Assembly: GCA_017518705.1 (NCBI GenBank) | Contig: JAFWUC010000065.1 | Coordinates: 1-27,788 of the forward strand | Origin: Clostridia bacterium | Lineage (GTDB): Bacteria > Bacillota_A > Clostridia > Christensenellales > Aristaeellaceae | Direction of reading: 5' to 3' | DNA length: 27,788 bases | Shown: piece by piece, positions 23,924-27,788 of the stretch | Position numbering within the stretch: position 1 is the stretch's first letter | Layout of the letters: the number at the start of each line of letters is the position of its first letter | Translations under genes and position numbers: made by a program | The notes under the pieces: generated by a model | Seen by the model: the letters and a program-made list of their open reading frames with translations, nothing else | Database searches by the model: none | What the model was told of the DNA's origin: nothing

Positions 23924-25588
23924 ATGAACGTTAAAACGATAGACGGCAGCCTTTTCAGGGAAATGCTTACAGCGGGCTGCACGTATCTGAACAATAATCG
24001 GGAGAGCGTGGATGCCTTAAATGTATTTCCCGTGCCGGACGGCGATACGGGCACGAATATGTGCCACACCATAAACGCCGCGGTAAAGGAACTGGGCAGC
24101 TCCAACATAAATTCCATAGGCGAGATCGCACAGCTTGCCGCAAAAGGCGCGTTAAGGGGCGCCCGCGGCAACAGCGGCGTTATCTTAAGCCAAATACTCA
24201 GAGGCTTTGCTCAGGCGCTGGACGGCTGCGATGAAATGGATGCGGATATGCTGGCCAAGTGCTTCCGCTGCGCGGCTCAGACCGCCTATAAGGCAGTCAT
24301 GAAGCCCAAAGAGGGCACTATCCTTACCGTCTCCCGAGTGATGGCTGAAGACTGCGAAAAATACCTCAAAAACACCAGCGACGTCACCGAGCTGTTCGCG
24401 CTTACCCTGAGAAGCGGCGAGGAGATATTAAAGCATACCCCCGAAATGCTTCCCGTACTCAAACAGGCGGGCGTTGTGGATTCCGGCGGAAAAGGCCTGA
24501 TAGTGATCTTCAGCGGTTTTTATGCCGCGCTTACGGGCAATTACACCGGTCTTGAGGAGACTGACGCTTCTGCCGCTGCCGCGCCCAGAGATTTCGGGGA
24601 TTTCGTGGATGACCACGAAGCCATCGGTGAGATCAAGTTCGGTTACTGTACTGAGTTTATAGTATCCCGCCCGAAGGAAGGCATGACCAACAACGACGTG
24701 GTCCGTCTGCGCAGAAGGCTTGAGCGCATCGGCGACTGCGTTATCGTCGTGAGCGACCTTTCCGTGGTCAAAGTCCACGTACACACAAACGATCCGGGCA
24801 AGGCTCTACAGATGGCGCTGGAACTTGGCGAACTTGACAACATCAAGATCGACAACATGATGGAAGAGCGCCGCGAAGTGGATCGCAAAAAGGCGGAAGC
24901 TGCCGCGCAGGACTTCGTTAAGGACTACGTTAAGGACTACGGGATCGTAGCCGTGGCGCTGGGCGACGGCTTTACCGAGATATTCAAGAGCCTCGAGATC
25001 GACAGGATAGTGGACGGCGGGCAGACCATGAACCCCTCCATAGAGGATCTGCAGAAAGCCATTGACGAGACCCGCGCCAAGGTCGTCTACGTGCTGCCCA
25101 ACAACACGAATATCATCCTGGCGGCTCAGCAGGCAGCGGGGCTGACCAAGCGCAAGGTCTACGTGCTGCCCACCAAGTCCGTACCTATGGGCATCGCCGC
25201 CGCACTGGCGTTCTCTCCGAGCGCAGACCCTGAGACCAACCTGAACGAGATGACCGAAGCCGCCCAGAAGGTGCATACGGCTTCCATCACCTTCTCCGTC
25301 AGGGATACTGTGTTCGACGAAATGCAGATCCATGCCAACGACATAATGGGCATGATCGACAACAAGATCCAGCAGCTTGGCCGTGACACCAAAGAAGTGG
25401 CCATGAAACTGCTCGAGAGTATGGTCGGAGACGACTCCGGCGTTATAACCGTATATTACGGCCAGGATGTAGAGGAACAGACTGCCGAGGCGCTCGGCAA
25501 CGAGATACAGGACAAGTATGCAGACTGCGAGGTCTATGTGCAGTCCGGCGGCCAGCCCCTGTACTACTACCTGATCGCGGTGGAATGA
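23924..25588 (+). CDS. fakA: Fatty acid kinase catalytic subunit FakA (DhaL/DAK2-domain protein)
   Basis: This 554-residue cytoplasmic kinase phosphorylates fatty acids presented by a FakB (DegV-type) carrier, giving acyl phosphate for phospholipid synthesis. The N-terminal DhaL domain (about 1-200) includes NVFPVPDGDTGTNM (33-46); Asp39 and Asp41 correspond to the Mg-ATP ligands. GARGNSGVILSQ is the next nucleotide-binding motif. The middle and C-terminal domains (about 225-554) carry NDVVRLRRRLERIG, KVHVHTNDPG and YVLPNNTNI, in the order typical of FakA/YloV. GGAGGT is nine bases before the ATG. No fakB is in the window. The end overlaps recG by four bases. Confidence 0.94.
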   Translation: MNVKTIDGSLFREMLTAGCTYLNNNRESVDALNVFPVPDGDTGTNMCHTINAAVKELGSSNINSIGEIAQLAAKGALRGARGNSGVILSQILRGFAQALDGCDEMDADMLAKCFRCAAQTAYKAVMKPKEGTILTVSRVMAEDCEKYLKNTSDVTELFALTLRSGEEILKHTPEMLPVLKQAGVVDSGGKGLIVIFSGFYAALTGNYTGLEETDASAAAAPRDFGDFVDDHEAIGEIKFGYCTEFIVSRPKEGMTNNDVVRLRRRLERIGDCVIVVSDLSVVKVHVHTNDPGKALQMALELGELDNIKIDNMMEERREVDRKKAEAAAQDFVKDYVKDYGIVAVALGDGFTEIFKSLEIDRIVDGGQTMNPSIEDLQKAIDETRAKVVYVLPNNTNIILAAQQAAGLTKRKVYVLPTKSVPMGIAAALAFSPSADPETNLNEMTEAAQKVHTASITFSVRDTVFDEMQIHANDIMGMIDNKIQQLGRDTKEVAMKLLESMVGDDSGVITVYYGQDVEEQTAEALGNEIQDKYADCEVYVQSGGQPLYYYLIAVE

Positions 25589-27582
25589 TGCCACAGGCAC
25601 TGAAAGACATCAAAGGCCTTGGCGAAAAACGTCTGCAGGCGCTGGAAGACGCAGGCATACGCGAACTAAGCGATCTGATCGGTTTTCTGCCCGTAAAGTA
25701 TCAGGATTATACCCGGCTCAAACCCTTAAGCGAGTGCCGCGAGGGTGAGGAAGCCGTTTTGAGGCTTGTTTTGACAGGCAAGCCTTCTCAGGCGCGCGTA
25801 AACGGAAGAACGCTTACGCGCGCGTCTTTTTGCGACGGTGCGGATAAAATACGAGTCAGCTGGTTCAATCAGCCGTGGATGTATAAAACCCTGCTTGACA
25901 AGCCGGAACAGCTCATCTACGGCAAAATAGAGACCAAACGCGGCTCGCTCGTGCTCACGCAGCCCAAACTTGTCTCCCAGATGGTCATCACTCCCGTGTA
26001 CAAGGCCATTCCAGGCGTGCCCGCAAAGCGGATAAGGGACCTGGTCAGCCTCTCGCTTGAGCAGATAAGCGTGACAGAGACGCTTCCAAAGGCTTTCCTT
26101 GAGCGCTTCCGGCTTATGGGCAGATCCGAAGCCGTCCGGCAGGCGCATTTCCCGGACAGCACGGATCAGCTGGAACAGGCGCTGTATCGTCTTAAGTTCG
26201 AGGATATGCTGTTCTTCATGCTCAACGCGCTTATGAGCAAGAGCACCGATGCGGAAGGTATTGTCATTCCCGAAAATGAGAACGGGCTGAATGCGTTTTT
26301 AGAGTCGCTTCCTTACCGACTGACGCGCGCGCAGAGAAAAACACTGGATGAGATCCTCGCAGACATGGCTTCACCAAAGGCAATGGCACGGCTGGTGCAG
26401 GGAGACGTAGGTTCGGGAAAAACCATAGTTGCGTTCTGCGCCATGTATATTTCTGCGCTCGCGGGATATCAAAGCGCGCTCATGGCGCCTACGGAAATAC
26501 TGGCGGGGCAGCATTTCCAGACAGCCCAGAAGATACTCGTGCCTCTGGGCGTATCCTGCGCCCTGTTGACCGGGGGAACTCCTGCGTCCGAAAAAAAGCG
26601 TATATATGAACAGCTCAGGTCCGGCGGGATCATGGCGGTGTTCGGCACCCATGCGTTGATAAGCAAAGGCGTGGAATATCAGAATCTCGGGCTTGTGGTC
26701 ACTGACGAACAGCACCGGTTCGGAGTCAGGCAGCGCACGGCGCTCGGGATGAAGGGCAAAAGCCCCAATGTGCTGGTCATGAGTGCCACACCGATACCCC
26801 GCACCATGGCGCTGATCATGTATGGCGATCTGGATATATCGGTCATAGACGAGCTTCCTCCCGGCAGAAAACCGGTCCGGACCCGCATCGTGCCCGAGAA
26901 CAAGCGGGAAGACATGTATCGCTTTATACTGGAAGAGGTCAAACGCGGGCGGCAGGCGTATATAGTATGCCCGCTCGTGGAAGACAGCGATGATACGGAC
27001 GCGGAAAGCGTGACGGAGACATTCCGGGAACTCAAGAATTCAGCCCTGAAAGAAGCTCGGTTAGCGCTCGTGCACGGAAAAATGAAGGCAGACGAGAAGG
27101 ACAAGGTCCTGACTGACTTTGCGGACGGCAGGATCGATGTGCTTGTATCCACAACGGTCATCGAGGTCGGCATCAACGTTCCGAATGCTTCGGTAATGGT
27201 GGTGGAAGACGCCCAGCGTTTCGGGCTGGCGCAGCTGCACCAGCTGCGTGGGCGCGTGGGCAGGGGAGAGGATGAAGCCTGGTGCTTCCTTATGAGCGGC
27301 GAGACCCAGCGGCTGAAGCTGATGACCCAGACGAACGACGGCTTCGTTATCGCGGAGAAGGATATGGAACTGCGCGGTCCCGGGGACATTTTCGGCACGC
27401 GTCAGTCCGGAGCGGCAGGCGGCCTCAACGCGGACGCCATAAAGGATACGGAACTGCTGTATACCGTGCATGCGCTCGCCAAAGAGCTTGCAGCCTCAAA
27501 AACGCAGGATGCGGCTGACCTTAAATGCGCAGCACAAAACTGGATGCGAGGACGAAACGAGATTATATTCTCGCAGAACTGA
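25585..27582 (+). CDS. recG: ATP-dependent DNA helicase RecG
   Basis: This 665-residue helicase remodels stalled forks and recombination junctions. The N-terminal wedge/OB region (about 1-150) includes GLGEKRLQALEDAGI (11-25), a helix-hairpin-helix. The helicase part has Walker A GDVGSGKT (273-280), DEQHRFG (374-380, the RecG DEAH variant) and MSATPIPRT. The second lobe carries QRFGLAQLHQLRGRVGRG and the TRG-type C-terminal GPGDIFGTRQSG. Two adjacent ATG codons (25585 and 25588) are possible starts; the first overlaps the fakA stop as ATGA. It closes the asp23-fakA-recG unit and is slightly shorter than the family average of about 690. Confidence 0.96.
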   Translation: MMPQALKDIKGLGEKRLQALEDAGIRELSDLIGFLPVKYQDYTRLKPLSECREGEEAVLRLVLTGKPSQARVNGRTLTRASFCDGADKIRVSWFNQPWMYKTLLDKPEQLIYGKIETKRGSLVLTQPKLVSQMVITPVYKAIPGVPAKRIRDLVSLSLEQISVTETLPKAFLERFRLMGRSEAVRQAHFPDSTDQLEQALYRLKFEDMLFFMLNALMSKSTDAEGIVIPENENGLNAFLESLPYRLTRAQRKTLDEILADMASPKAMARLVQGDVGSGKTIVAFCAMYISALAGYQSALMAPTEILAGQHFQTAQKILVPLGVSCALLTGGTPASEKKRIYEQLRSGGIMAVFGTHALISKGVEYQNLGLVVTDEQHRFGVRQRTALGMKGKSPNVLVMSATPIPRTMALIMYGDLDISVIDELPPGRKPVRTRIVPENKREDMYRFILEEVKRGRQAYIVCPLVEDSDDTDAESVTETFRELKNSALKEARLALVHGKMKADEKDKVLTDFADGRIDVLVSTTVIEVGINVPNASVMVVEDAQRFGLAQLHQLRGRVGRGEDEAWCFLMSGETQRLKLMTQTNDGFVIAEKDMELRGPGDIFGTRQSGAAGGLNADAIKDTELLYTVHALAKELAASKTQDAADLKCAAQNWMRGRNEIIFSQN

Positions 27583-27594
27583 CATATATAATGA

Positions 27595-27621
27595 CAGGGC
27601 TCCCGAAAGGGAGCTCTTTTT
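27595..27621 (+). terminator. Intrinsic terminator after recG
   Basis: The arms GGGCTCCC (27597-27604) and GGGAGCTC (27609-27616) form an eight-pair stem (one G-T pair) closed by a GAAA tetraloop and followed by five T. It begins 13 bases after the recG stop codon. Confidence 0.9.
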
Positions 27622-27767
27622 GCATCGTCTTTTGCTGACGATAAATGGCAGGCAGAATGCCGGCAAACGCAATGCCAATGCCGTACCCTGCGAGACCGTG
27701 ATCAGGGCTTGAAAAAGGCGAAAAAGGGGGTCCAATGTTAACTGTGAGTAAAACGTGAAAAAAAGGG

Positions 27768-27773
27768 TTGACA
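27768..27773 (+). promoter_or_regulatory. Possible -35 hexamer at the right edge
   Basis: TTGACA is a perfect consensus -35. With 15 bases left, the -10 would lie just beyond the window, so this is an incomplete candidate. Nothing else was recognised between the recG terminator and the right end. Confidence 0.35.
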
Positions 27774-27788
27774 AAGCTATAGGGGGAG

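Noticed and set aside
27470..27774. Small open frames across the recG end and the right intergenic region
   Set aside because: They overlap recG or the terminator, lack ribosome binding sites and show no family resemblance.
1..27788. CRISPR, tRNA, rRNA, insertion sequence or prophage
   Set aside because: No regularly spaced repeats, no cloverleaf or rRNA-like conserved stretches and no transposase, integrase or phage structural gene was recognised.

Overview
The window looks like a chromosomal housekeeping segment of a low-to-mid-GC Gram-positive bacterium of the Clostridia/Firmicutes type. Evidence: a T-box leader in front of ileS, an Asp23/Gls24-FakA-RecG cluster beside rpmB, a DUF4317 gene, a zinc-ribbon L28, strong AGGAGG-type ribosome binding sites and sigma-A promoters with 17-base spacers. 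I do not assign a genus. No phage, insertion sequence, CRISPR array, rRNA or tRNA was found.

Layout. Bases 1-3173 (minus strand): an operon of a PfkB sugar kinase (KDG-kinase-like) and a 6-phosphogluconate dehydrogenase cut by the left edge, and upstream of it a DUF4317-DUF1294 pair. The promoter of the kinase operon overlaps the terminator of DUF1294. Bases 3255-7321 (plus): promoter, Ile-specific T-box, ileS and a SUKH (SMI1/KNR4) gene, ending at a shared bidirectional terminator. Bases 7366-16552 (minus): a long cell-shape operon, maf - degenerate mreB - mreC - mreD - PBP2 - minD - rodA - MATE transporter. It encodes most of the elongasome (actin-like, MreC/D scaffold, transpeptidase and SEDS glycosyltransferase) plus MinD without MinC or MinE. 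The MATE gene carries an in-frame TGA. Bases 16678-21385 (plus): ftsK/spoIIIE - rimO - pgsA, divergent from the shape operon. Bases 21443-21634 (minus): rpmB. Bases 21783-27582 (plus): ACT-domain protein - PFL/UPF0210 gene (one-base frameshift), then asp23/gls24 - fakA - recG from its own promoter, closed by an intrinsic terminator. The right edge holds a TTGACA hexamer that may start the next transcription unit.

The genes work mainly in cell-wall elongation and division (shape operon, FtsK), translation (IleS, RimO, L28), membrane lipid metabolism (PgsA, FakA) and recombination (RecG). The most unusual points are the MreB-like protein that has lost canonical ATPase residues, MinD without its partners, a PBP2 with a large transpeptidase insertion, a Pro/Thr tail on MreC, the promoter-within-terminator arrangement, and two single-event gene disruptions that may be real or may be assembly errors. 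I did not find a convincing wholly new system.
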